Shown: positions 1 through 7,168, counted from the first letter of the stretch. The stretch is 21,561 nucleotides of DNA from JADKIH01 sp031367345 (GCA_031367345.1 JANLPR010000165.1:1-21561), one strand, 5' to 3'. Translations and numbers: made by a program. Notes: generated by a model from the letters alone, not told the origin.

Positions 1-76
1 GATTAATGAAAAATAGTTATCAATTAATTGACTGCGATGTTTTAATTTTTTTCATATTTCATACTTCATACTTACT

Positions 77-132
77 TGCTCGACTGAATGTTGTGTGTTG
101 GGCTGTGTGAGAGCTCATTCAGGCGCACACAG
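77..132 (+). repeat. 56-bp palindromic element, copy 1
   Basis: The element is bounded internally by CTGAATG (84-90) and CATTCAG (116-122), 39 bp from end to end, with a G/T-rich centre. It matches the inverted copy at 482-537 at 49 of 56 positions. A longer relative lies at 20801-20866. The matching 7-bp ends could form a hairpin base. No coding role is visible. Confidence 0.75.
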
Positions 133-350
133 GAATAATTAATAATTTGTAATGATAAATGAAAAATGATTATTAATTGACTGCGATATTTTAATTTTTC
201 ATACTTCATACTTTAATCTTCAAAAATCACACCCGCACACTTTCAACTCCCGGGCGAAATGACGCCGGAAGAACAGGTTTAGTATTGAAGAAAAATTATT
301 GCTCGGCTTCCGATAGCTATCGGAATCAACATTTCGCCTAGCGGAAAAAT

Positions 351-595
351 GTCTGAACCGGGATTTTCCTGATTTTAGGATTTTCATGATTCGAAATTTT
401 ATAAAAGAATAGCGCCTAATATAGCAGTCAATTAAAAAGAATTATTCTTCATTAATCATTAATAAATTATTAATCCCTCTACTGTGTGCAGCTGAATGAT
501 CTCTCACACAGCCCATCACACAACTTTCAGCCGAGCGAAGTTTTCAAAATTACGAATCATGAAAATCCTAAAATCAGAAAAATCCTGGTTCATAC
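351..595. repeat. MITE-like element with 50-bp terminal inverted repeats
   Basis: Positions 351-400 and the reverse complement of 546-595 agree at 46 of 50 bases; both begin GT(C/A)TGAACC. The 245-bp unit encloses inverted copies of two other repeats of this region and encodes nothing convincing. I see no target-site duplication beside the ends. It could be a non-autonomous transposon derivative or two independently inserted copies of a dispersed repeat in opposite orientation. Confidence 0.55.
482..537 (-). repeat. 56-bp palindromic element, copy 2 (inverted)
   Basis: Inverted copy of the element at 77-132, with 7 mismatches in 56. The internal ends are CTGAATG (492-498) and CTTTCAG (524-530), again exactly 39 bp apart. 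It lies inside the 245-bp inverted-repeat unit. Confidence 0.75.
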
Positions 596-720
596 TTCTT
601 ACTTCATCCGCCCACAAGGAAAATGCTAGTCACTTGACAATTCAAGAGAAAAGAAAGTTTAAGAATCAAAAAACTTTTGGGTAAATAAAATAGAAGGAAA
701 ATATTAATAAATCAGCGTGG

Positions 721-760
721 CATTTTTTTACTCACCACTCACTACTCACCACTCACTAAA
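721..760 (-). repeat. Stop-rich GTGAGTGGTGAG repeat at the end of the response regulator
   Basis: Read on the minus strand this is TTTAGTGAGTGGTGAGTAG followed by further GTGAGT units and a run of seven A. It is the same family as the repeats at 20485-20537, 20616-20643 and 20691-20743, which lie in the opposite orientation. Its TAG at 756-758 is the stop codon of the adjoining response regulator. Confidence 0.7.
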
Positions 761-1166
761 AGTTAATCGCGTCTAAATATTTTTCGTTTAACGGCTTGTT
801 TACATACTTCACCACATACTGATTGGTAGATGCTCGGTTGATGTCTTCCGGACTAATTGACGAAGACAATACGATTACCTTACACGTTTTTAAAATACTA
901 TCCGGAAGTGTTTCGTACTTTTCAAGAAAACCAAAACCATCCATTACCGGCATATTCAAATCAAGAAAAATAATTTGAGGCAACGTGCCGGGATCGTTGC
1001 TATGCTCTTTTAAATATTCCAAAGCAGACTCGCCACTGTTTTTTACTACTACCAACTTAGAAAACTGATTGGTAGTAATCATACGCTCATTGATAAAATT
1101 ATCGATGTCGTTATCATCAATCAGAAGAACTCGATCAAACTTAATTGCTTTATCAGTGTTTTTCAT
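756..1166 (-). CDS. Single-domain CheY-like response regulator
   Basis: A 136-residue receiver domain without an output domain. The acidic pocket is D17/D18 in LLIDDND, the phosphoacceptor is D69 in FLDLNMP, the switch residue is in VLSSS near 101, and the conserved lysine is K124 in VNKP. By family it should take a phosphate from a histidine kinase and act through protein contact; the partner kinase is not in the window. The ATG lies only 19 nt downstream of the tRNA-Phe 3' end on the same strand, so it has no room for its own promoter unless that lies inside the tRNA gene, and it is probably made from a tRNA-mRNA co-transcript. Its stop codon lies at the edge of a dispersed repeat, so the last residues may be altered. 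Target and pathway are unknown. Confidence 0.9.
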   Translation of the reverse strand: MKNTDKAIKFDRVLLIDDNDIDNFINERMITTNQFSKLVVVKNSGESALEYLKEHSNDPGTLPQIIFLDLNMPVMDGFGFLEKYETLPDSILKTCKVIVLSSSISPEDINRASTNQYVVKYVNKPLNEKYLDAINF

Positions 1167-1185
1167 GATTCAGAATTTTATTTAG

Positions 1186-1258
1186 TGGTGATGAATGGAA
1201 TCGAACCATCGACACAAGGATTTTCAGTCCTTTGCTCTACCAACTGAGCTACATCACC
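1186..1258 (-). tRNA. tRNA-Phe (anticodon GAA)
   Basis: A 73-nt cloverleaf on the minus strand. The acceptor arms GGTGATG and CATCACC pair perfectly and are followed by discriminator A. The D-arm contains GCTCAGTTGGTAGAGC. The anticodon arm is AAGGA-CTGAAAA-TCCTT with anticodon GAA, and the T-loop carries GGTTCGATTCC. CCA is not encoded (CTA follows), so it must be added after transcription. Confidence 0.97.
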
Positions 1259-1271
1259 GATTTGGAGTGCG

Positions 1272-1302
1272 CAAAAGTAGAAAAAAATTAAAAATCCCCA
1301 AA
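1272..1302 (-). promoter_or_regulatory. Bacteroidota promoter of tRNA-Phe
   Basis: On the minus strand TTTG (1302-1299), a 19-nt spacer and TACTTTTG (1279-1272) match the TTTG-N19-TAnnTTTG consensus at every defined position. The expected start is a few bases before the tRNA 5' end at 1258. It is probably also the promoter of the response regulator beyond the tRNA. Confidence 0.75.
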
Positions 1303-1374
1303 TTTATTTCCCTTTTCCGTCATTTATTCCTTCCGTCTCTTTCACTTTGCCTAACTTGCACAAAATTAATTCTT

Positions 1375-2097
1375 ATGTATCTCACCATCGATCAAGGTAA
1401 CTCGTTCTGTAAGATTATTGTCTTTCATAACAATATTGCCATTCATCGTGAAGTTTGCAAAGTGTTAACTGCTCGGCATTTACAATCGATCTACAAGAAA
1501 TATAATATCGATGCAGCTCTTGCCTGCTCGGTCATCGGTTTTAATTCTATTCTTAAAAAAGTATTCAAAAAAATGAGAATAGTCGTATTGTCTGCCACCA
1601 CAAAAATTCCAATTAAAAACTTATACACAACTCCCAAAACCCTGGGAAAAGATCGACTTGCCAATGTAATTGCTGCCACTTTTCTCTTTCCCAAACAAAA
1701 TGTCCTGATTATAGATGCCGGAACCTGCATTAAATATGACCTGATCGACCGTTCAAAAAAATACAAAGGCGGAAATATAAGCCCTGGTTTGATGATGAGA
1801 TTTTTAGCTCTCAATAAGTTCACACGTAAACTTCCTTTGGCACCTCTTACTAATCCTCGTAAGCTGATCGGCGATTCAACTGTAACTGCTTTGCAAACAG
1901 GTGTTTTTAACGGAATCGTTGCAGAAATGGAAGGCCTTGCTGCCCGATATGCCGAAAAGTACTCTGATTTAAAAGTTATTCTTACCGGCGGCGACACGAA
2001 TCGTTTTGTGAGTCAACTTAATTTAAGCATCTTTGCCGCCTCCGATTTGGTTAACATTGGTTTAAATGAAATTATCAAAAATAACGCCGAGCACTAA
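1375..2097 (+). CDS. coaX: Type III pantothenate kinase
   Basis: Phosphorylates pantothenate with ATP, the first committed step of coenzyme A synthesis, in the cytoplasm. The 240-residue protein shows the ASKHA-fold signatures of CoaX: DQGNS at 6-10 for ATP phosphate binding, GKDRLAN at 91-97, the catalytic-type DAGT at 114-117 and GGNISPG at 132-138. I chose the ATG at 1375 because the open frame further upstream only reads through the tRNA gene and its spacer, while MYLTIDQGN is the expected N-terminus. A promoter-like TAACTTGC lies at 1352-1359. The last 32 nt overlap the start of the next gene in another frame, suggesting coupled translation. CoaX enzymes are typically insensitive to CoA feedback; that is family knowledge and not visible here. 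Confidence 0.93.
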   Translation: MYLTIDQGNSFCKIIVFHNNIAIHREVCKVLTARHLQSIYKKYNIDAALACSVIGFNSILKKVFKKMRIVVLSATTKIPIKNLYTTPKTLGKDRLANVIAATFLFPKQNVLIIDAGTCIKYDLIDRSKKYKGGNISPGLMMRFLALNKFTRKLPLAPLTNPRKLIGDSTVTALQTGVFNGIVAEMEGLAARYAEKYSDLKVILTGGDTNRFVSQLNLSIFAASDLVNIGLNEIIKNNAEH

Positions 2098-3544
2098 AAA
2101 GATTTTTTTCTTTTTTTGCTTTCTATCATCAACTCTTTTTTCATCCGCTCAGGTATCTACCAGCTCGCCCTACTCCAGATATGGAATCGGCGATCTTGAA
2201 TCTACCTCGCTCACCAAAAACTTGGGAATGGGTGGAACTGAAATTGCAATTACTCATCCGCTTTTTATCAATTCTGGAAATCCCGCTTCTTATGCCGATC
2301 TCTTCCTTACCTCTTTCGATGTAGGCCTAAAGTTTAATCAATACAAACTTTCTACTGCTAAGTCATCACAAAATACGAACGTTGCTTCTTTATCGTACTT
2401 TCAATTTGCCTTTCCTATTATCCCTTTTAAATGGTCGTTAGGTTTCGGTTTACAGCCTTACTCTAATGTTGGTTATTCGATCGTAGAAAATACAACCACT
2501 CCTTTCGGTGATGCTGAAAAGAGATCTTACAAAGGTTCCGGTGGCCTCAATAGTTTTCATATTGGTACAGGAAAAAAATTTGGTAAACATCTTTCTCTCG
2601 GTGTAAACATTGAATATATTTTTGGTGTAGTCGATCATAATAAATCGATTGAATTCACTTCACCGTATTACATGAATGCATTCGATAATAGAAGTACTGC
2701 TATCGGGTGGTTTCATTATAATTTCGGAATGCAATATACTGTTGATAGTCTAAGGTTGGCGAAATCGGATTCAATCGTTATGTTCGATAAAAAAATAAAA
2801 GTACTAAGCGATTCTCTTAGTCACATTCTTTCCGGCCCTTCTACACCCGATTACGACGCAAAAAATATTCTTAATCAAGAAATAGCACAAACCAAAGATC
2901 AGCGAAATAAAGTTTTAGTAAAAAAGAAAAAAAGTGACTGGCGATTAACTCTTGGCTTAATAGGCTCTCCTGTTGCTAATCTAAATGCAAGAGAAACTCG
3001 TGTAGTTGCCTCTTACCGTTTTTACAATTATGCCTTACCCGATCAGATCTTGATGCGCGATACCGCTATTTATTCTACTAGCGATCAGAAAAAAGTAACG
3101 CTTCCTATGAGTGTAGGAATTGGTGCGGCTCTTAAAAAAGGAACTCGCTGGACTTTCGCCGGCGATTATTCTATTCAACAGTGGTCCGATTTCAAATTCT
3201 TAGATGTCAAAGATTCTTTGTTTGATAGTTGGAAAGCTGCCGTTGGTATTCAATATATTCCTAACGATAGAGCACTTCGCGGATATTCACATTTCATCTC
3301 GTACCGATTAGGGTTTCATTACCAACAAACTTTTCTTAATGTTGGAACGGAAAAAATTAACGACGTCGGACTTTCATTCGGCTTAGGTTTGCCTATTGGT
3401 AAAGCCGCAACAAATATTCATTTTTCAGTTGAAGTCGGTAAAAGAGGTGATACTTCTTTCAATCCAATAGAAGAAAAGTACATCAAATTTGGATTGGGAA
3501 TCACGATCAACGATCGATGGTTTATTAAACCGAAGTACGATTGA
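2066..3544 (+). CDS. Outer-membrane beta-barrel-type protein of unknown role
   Basis: A 492-residue protein with a clear signal peptide: basic start MKLSKITPSTKK, hydrophobic core IFFFFCFLSSTLFSS and probable cleavage after SSAQ. The mature part begins SPYSRYGIGDL and LGMGGTEIA, the pattern seen at the start of Bacteroidota outer-membrane barrels related to FadL/PorV-type proteins. Alternating polar/apolar, aromatic-rich strands follow, with an insert rich in Lys and Asp near 230-290 that may be periplasmic or extracellular. The start lies inside coaX (32-nt overlap), and the signal peptide needs the lysines encoded there, so the early ATG is preferred. The function is not recognised; transport or an assembly role is possible. 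Confidence 0.8.
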   Translation: MKLSKITPSTKKIFFFFCFLSSTLFSSAQVSTSSPYSRYGIGDLESTSLTKNLGMGGTEIAITHPLFINSGNPASYADLFLTSFDVGLKFNQYKLSTAKSSQNTNVASLSYFQFAFPIIPFKWSLGFGLQPYSNVGYSIVENTTTPFGDAEKRSYKGSGGLNSFHIGTGKKFGKHLSLGVNIEYIFGVVDHNKSIEFTSPYYMNAFDNRSTAIGWFHYNFGMQYTVDSLRLAKSDSIVMFDKKIKVLSDSLSHILSGPSTPDYDAKNILNQEIAQTKDQRNKVLVKKKKSDWRLTLGLIGSPVANLNARETRVVASYRFYNYALPDQILMRDTAIYSTSDQKKVTLPMSVGIGAALKKGTRWTFAGDYSIQQWSDFKFLDVKDSLFDSWKAAVGIQYIPNDRALRGYSHFISYRLGFHYQQTFLNVGTEKINDVGLSFGLGLPIGKAATNIHFSVEVGKRGDTSFNPIEEKYIKFGLGITINDRWFIKPKYD

Positions 3545-3605
3545 TCGCTAGAGTTTTTAGTCGATGATGCTTAAACTAATCTAAGTTTACTTTGTTCTCA
3601 TAGAA

Positions 3606-4640
3606 ATGAAATCTGCCAACAGACAAATTGCGATCTGGCTTTTCAGCGGTTGCTTTCTTATTTTCGTAATGGTTGTGGTTGGCGGCATTACTCGTCTTAC
3701 CGGCTCCGGCTTATCAATTACCGAATGGAAACCAATCATGGGCACCATTCCGCCTCTCAACGAAGCTGAATGGAATACCGCTTTCGAAAAATATAAACAG
3801 ATTCCGCAATTTCAAAAAATAAACTATCATTTTAATCTGGCCGATTTTAAATCCATTTTTTGGTGGGAGTTTATTCATCGCCTCATTGGTCGACTTATCG
3901 GTGTTGTTTTCATTATTCCCTTTTTGTATTTTTTCATCAAAAATAAATTCGAAAAAAACACGAGCAGAAAAATGCTTTTGCTCTTTATGCTCGGAGGACT
4001 TCAAGGATTTCTCGGATGGTTTATGGTGAGCAGCGGACTGGCAGAGCGAACAAGTGTAAGCCACATACGATTAGCAATTCATCTTATCACTGCCTTCATT
4101 ACTTTTGCATTTACTTTTTATTTTGCACTGGAGTTGTGGTGCGCAGCAAGAGAGAAAAGCAGCATAACCCATTCTAAGCTGCGCACATTGAATAAACTTA
4201 TTTTCTCTGTACTTATTCTTCAGATCGTTTATGGTGCATTGGTAGCAGGCTTACATGCCGGAAAAATGCACAATACTTTTCCGCTTATGAGTGGACAAAT
4301 TATCCCTAATGGTATGGGTGTAATGGAACCAACTATCGTGAACATTTTTGATAATCCGGTTACGGTTCAGTTTATACACCGCTTAATTGCTTTCACTCTT
4401 ATATTTCTTTGTACGTGGCTATTTGTTAGTTCAAAAAAAGAGAAGCTTGAGAAATTTCAAAAAGCAGGACTCAAATGGTTAATGATTGCACTTACAATTC
4501 AGTTTCTGCTGGGAGTTTTAACGCTGCTTACTCAAGTAAATATTGTGCTTGCTTCAGTGCATCAAATTGGAGCATTCTTTTTATTCAGTGTAAGTATTTA
4601 TCTGCTGTATAGTTTTAGAAAAAATAGTGCTAGCGTTTAG
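3606..4640 (+). CDS. ctaA: Heme A synthase, COX15/CtaA family
   Basis: An integral inner-membrane enzyme that oxidises the C8 methyl of heme O to give heme A for aa3-type cytochrome oxidase. The 344-residue protein has about eight hydrophobic helices. Family marks visible are GGITRLTGSGLSITEWKP near the N-terminus, the histidine motifs WWEFIHRLIGR, SHIRLAIHL and QFIHRLIAF, and a final SVHQIGAF. The two-fold repeat expected of the family is visible in the paired EFIHR/QFIHR segments. Its stop overlaps the stop of the convergent gldE-gldD frame (4637-4640), so no terminator separates the two genes. Its presence implies aerobic respiration with a heme-A oxidase; the oxidase genes lie outside the window. 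Confidence 0.93.
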   Translation: MKSANRQIAIWLFSGCFLIFVMVVVGGITRLTGSGLSITEWKPIMGTIPPLNEAEWNTAFEKYKQIPQFQKINYHFNLADFKSIFWWEFIHRLIGRLIGVVFIIPFLYFFIKNKFEKNTSRKMLLLFMLGGLQGFLGWFMVSSGLAERTSVSHIRLAIHLITAFITFAFTFYFALELWCAAREKSSITHSKLRTLNKLIFSVLILQIVYGALVAGLHAGKMHNTFPLMSGQIIPNGMGVMEPTIVNIFDNPVTVQFIHRLIAFTLIFLCTWLFVSSKKEKLEKFQKAGLKWLMIALTIQFLLGVLTLLTQVNIVLASVHQIGAFFLFSVSIYLLYSFRKNSASV

Positions 4641-5212
4641 TGCCACTGAAAGGTATTGACAAGATGCTTTACATCTTGCTCTACAAAATCTAATACAGGC
4701 GACAATGAATCGGGGTTTGGAATCGCATAAAAATAAAGAGCTCCGCGTATAAAATGTTTTGTGCTATCTGTTAAATAAAACTGAACCGCTGAGGCGCTAT
4801 TCCCTTTTACAAAAGTGTATGAGCCGTAAACTTTCTTACTGGGCTCGTTAATCAACTCTTCACTCATGCCCGATGCTTTAGCTATGTGCTTCATAGATAA
4901 AGTGCGACTATCATCAATAAATTTTTTCAAGTCGTTATTAATTACCTTGTAACTCATATACAACGTTCCTTTAAATTGTGGCCATTCTACATTGTACCAA
5001 AATGGTTCGGCTTTTTCTAAAGTATCGATTGAGATCAAGGAATACACAGGTTTTTCAAATGAATAAGGACATCCTTTCGGTTCAAAAACATCGTACTTTT
5101 TTTCAGGCATGTGAATTCTGAAATAACCGCGTGGCTTAGGATTGTATTCGTGTTCACATCCGCTAAGCATAACCGAAAATAAAAAGCCAAATAAAATAAT
5201 AATCGTATTCAG
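4637..5212 (-). other. gldD: GldD lipoprotein module within the fusion
   Basis: This is the part that would be a free gldD in other genomes. It would begin at the codon for Leu461 (CTG, 5210-5212), read LNTIIILFGFLFSVMLSGC and continue as mature GldD from Cys479, 173 residues. The position of CTG matches where an ATG would give a standard short lipoprotein signal peptide. Positive charge before the hydrophobic stretch comes only from Arg in the upstream linker SNRSNS. If CTG initiates at all, some free GldD could be made as well as the fusion. Confidence 0.7.
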
Positions 5213-6592
5213 ACTATTAGATCGATTGCTGTTGCTTTCAAACGACTTACTCTCCGGCAATGTTATTTTAACTCGCTTAATTCTTTTTTTATCGGCCGAT
5301 TCAATTGTAAATTTCAAATCGTTGAATTTAACAATCTCATTTCTCATCGGGATGTTTCCTTTGACTTCTAAGATCAATCCTGCCAGCGTATCTATTCCTT
5401 CATTTTCATCGCCAAAAATTTTTCGTTCCAATTCCATTACGCGACAGATGTCATTCAAATTTGTTTTCCCCTCGAAAACATAATTCAAGTCATCTAATTT
5501 ACTATACGTTAATTCATCATCATCAAACTCATCGTTAATTTCTCCAACAATTTCTTCCAATACATCTTCTAACGTTACAATACCTGAGCTTCCTCCGTAT
5601 TCATCTATTACAATGGCAAGATGATTTTTCTTCTCTTGAAACTCTTGAAGAAGATCGTTTATTTTTTTACTCTCAGGAACGAAATATGCCGGGCGAATTT
5701 GTTTTAGCCAATCGAAATTTTCGTTGTACTGTAAATCGAGATAGGGGAGTAAGTCTTTAATACAAAGTACTCCAATAACAGTATCGAACGAGTTTTCAAA
5801 AACAGGAACTCTTGAATATCGATTCTCTACAATTAACGGAAAGAGTTCACTAAATTTTAAATCTTTATTAAAAGCAATTACATCCATCCTCGATTTCATG
5901 ATCTGCTTTACATCGATGTTTCCAAACCGTGCGATCCCTTTTAAAATCTTTTTCTCTTCCTCCGGTGTACTCTTGTCACTCGTAATATCAATGGCTGCTG
6001 TTAATTCATCAACAGAAACATCGTATCCCTTCTGACCTATTCGTTTATCTACAATATTTGTAGCCTTCATTAAGATTGAACTGAAAGGTGTAAGTAGTTT
6101 GTCTAAAACAAAAACAAGAAACGAACTTTTTATTGCCGACTTCAACGGACTTTGTGTAGCGTAGATTTTTGGCATTACTTCACAAAACAAAACAATCACA
6201 AAAGTAACTAAGACTACCTGAAACAAAAACCCTAACGTTTCGTGATTTTCGAAATCAAACGCCTCTTCAATCAACATCGACGAAAGTACTACGATGGCAA
6301 TATTTACAAAGTTAATTGTGATGAGTAGTGTTGCAATCAACCTCTTAGGCTTTTCCAGAAGGTCATACACTAATTTGTATTTAGTGTTTTGCGAATCTTT
6401 TAAGTCGAACAATTGTCCCGAAGTTATCGCAAAGAAAGCGGTCTCAGCACCTGAGAAAAATCCGGAAGCAAATAGTAGGGAAAGTAAAACGATACATTCA
6501 ACAATGAATCCGATAGAAAATGAAAATGCAGGATTGATTACTGAGCCGAGCTCTTGTAAGATGATTGTAAGTGTGTAACTACCGGGGTCCAA
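4637..6592 (-). CDS. gldE/gldD: GldE-GldD fusion: CorC-like membrane protein joined to gliding lipoprotein
   Basis: One uninterrupted frame of 651 residues covers two proteins that are normally separate. Residues 1 to about 450 are GldE: hydrophobic helices with the DUF21 mark SGFFSGAET at 43-51, a CBS pair ending in VIDEYGGSSGIVTLEDVLEE, and a C-terminal CorC/HlyC domain. Residues 461-478 are a hydrophobic signal-type segment ending in the lipobox LSGC with Cys479. From there to the end is a GldD domain (GYFRIHMPEKKY through LVNTFQWH). In Flavobacterium johnsoniae both proteins are needed for gliding and type IX secretion. I chose the TTG at 6592, giving LDPGSYTL, because a terminator-like hairpin lies between ssb and this point; an earlier TTG at 6667 would read through that hairpin. 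There is no stop or ATG at the expected gldE/gldD junction. It lies downstream of mutY-ssb on the same strand, the usual setting of gldE and gldD. A sequencing or assembly error could mimic the fusion. Confidence 0.88.
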   Translation of the reverse strand: MDPGSYTLTIILQELGSVINPAFSFSIGFIVECIVLLSLLFASGFFSGAETAFFAITSGQLFDLKDSQNTKYKLVYDLLEKPKRLIATLLITINFVNIAIVVLSSMLIEEAFDFENHETLGFLFQVVLVTFVIVLFCEVMPKIYATQSPLKSAIKSSFLVFVLDKLLTPFSSILMKATNIVDKRIGQKGYDVSVDELTAAIDITSDKSTPEEEKKILKGIARFGNIDVKQIMKSRMDVIAFNKDLKFSELFPLIVENRYSRVPVFENSFDTVIGVLCIKDLLPYLDLQYNENFDWLKQIRPAYFVPESKKINDLLQEFQEKKNHLAIVIDEYGGSSGIVTLEDVLEEIVGEINDEFDDDELTYSKLDDLNYVFEGKTNLNDICRVMELERKIFGDENEGIDTLAGLILEVKGNIPMRNEIVKFNDLKFTIESADKKRIKRVKITLPESKSFESNSNRSNSLNTIIILFGFLFSVMLSGCEHEYNPKPRGYFRIHMPEKKYDVFEPKGCPYSFEKPVYSLISIDTLEKAEPFWYNVEWPQFKGTLYMSYKVINNDLKKFIDDSRTLSMKHIAKASGMSEELINEPSKKVYGSYTFVKGNSASAVQFYLTDSTKHFIRGALYFYAIPNPDSLSPVLDFVEQDVKHLVNTFQWH

Positions 6593-6611
6593 TGACTTTT
6601 TGTATTTAAAG

Positions 6612-6658
6612 GCTAAAATAAAAACAGGCACAAAGCTAAACAAATCTTTGTGCCTGTT
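6612..6658 (-). terminator. Rho-independent terminator after ssb
   Basis: On the minus strand a perfect 13-bp stem, AACAGGCACAAAG and CTTTGTGCCTGTT (6658-6646 and 6635-6623), closes a 10-nt loop and is followed by TTTTATTTT. It starts 18 nt after the ssb stop. It argues that gldE translation starts downstream of it (at 6592) and that gldE-gldD gets only read-through or its own transcript. Confidence 0.85.
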
Positions 6659-6676
6659 CAATAACAATTTTACTGA

Positions 6677-7096
6677 TTAAAAAGGAAGATCATCCGACGG
6701 AACAGCATTCAGATGTTCGGCAGTATCACCTTTCTCCGCAACATTCCCTGCAACAGAGGTGTCGGCACGCGGCCCACCTAACATGGTAAAGCTTTCGGCC
6801 ACAATCTCAGTGAAATACTTTTTATTCGTTTCCTCGCCATAAGTACGTGTTTGGATCTTTCCTTCCACATACAATAATGTTCCTTTGCGTACATATTTCT
6901 CGGCAATTTCTGCCAGCCCTCTCCAGGTTACAATGTTGTGCCATTCAGTTTGTTCAACTTTTTGACCTTCTTTGTTTTTATAGGAATCTGTTGTTGCCAA
7001 AGAGAATCTGGCAACTGCTACTCCTCCTTCAAGGTATTTTACCTCCGGGTCTTTTCCTACGTATCCTACGAGGATTACTTTATTTACTCCGCTCAT
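6677..7096 (-). CDS. ssb: Single-stranded DNA-binding protein
   Basis: A 139-residue protein with an N-terminal OB fold beginning MSGVNKVILVGYVGKDPEV and containing TEWHNIVTWRGLAEIAEKYV and YVEGKIQTRTY, then a short flexible linker and the acidic tip DDLPF that recruits repair and replication partners. It binds and protects single-stranded DNA as a tetramer. It sits between mutY and gldE on the minus strand, has its own promoter and is followed by a strong terminator. The length is slightly short of the 170-180 residues of proteobacterial SSB because the linker is reduced. Confidence 0.96.
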   Translation of the reverse strand: MSGVNKVILVGYVGKDPEVKYLEGGVAVARFSLATTDSYKNKEGQKVEQTEWHNIVTWRGLAEIAEKYVRKGTLLYVEGKIQTRTYGEETNKKYFTEIVAESFTMLGGPRADTSVAGNVAEKGDTAEHLNAVPSDDLPF

Positions 7097-7131
7097 TTCT
7101 TTATGTTTTAGATTGTTGTTTTTATTTTACA

Positions 7132-7139
7132 AAGATAAA
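7132..7139 (-). promoter_or_regulatory. -7 element of the ssb promoter
   Basis: On the minus strand TATCTTTG fits TAnnTTTG exactly, about 35 nt before the ssb ATG. A TTTC about 20 nt further upstream is a near match for the -33 TTTG. It indicates that ssb can be transcribed independently of mutY. Confidence 0.6.
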
Positions 7140-7168
7140 TTCATCGAACCGACTTTTGAAAACTATAT

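Larger units (their letters stand above)
1..755. repeat. Left intergenic repeat mosaic, no gene
   Basis: I see no credible gene in this stretch. A block at about 3-73 recurs as a direct copy at 156-213 (shared core TTGACTGCGAT and CATACTTCATACTT) and in inverted form at about 421-470. A 56-bp element at 77-132 recurs inverted at 482-537. A 50-bp sequence at 351-400 recurs inverted at 546-595. A 9-bp inverted pair GGCGAAATG/CATTTCGCC (253-261, 330-338) encloses a perfect 18-bp palindrome at 308-325 (core CCGATAGCTATCGG). A short open frame at 496-684 runs straight through these repeats and resembles no protein, so I treat it as chance. The region looks like accumulated non-coding repeats rather than a decayed gene. 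Confidence 0.8.

Noticed and set aside
496..684. 62-residue plus-strand open frame
   Set aside because: It runs through the inverted copies of two repeats, has no recognisable domain, and the composition is that of translated repeat DNA.
1195..1374. N-terminal extension of CoaX
   Set aside because: It translates the tRNA-Phe gene antisense and the promoter spacer; the kinase motif begins right after ATG 1375.
4637..4640. Overlapping stop codons of ctaA and gldE-gldD as a regulatory device
   Set aside because: A 4-bp convergent overlap is common in compact genomes and nothing else suggests antisense control.
6593..6667. Longer GldE start at TTG 6667
   Set aside because: The added codons are the terminator hairpin of ssb; LDPGSYTL from TTG 6592 resembles known GldE starts.
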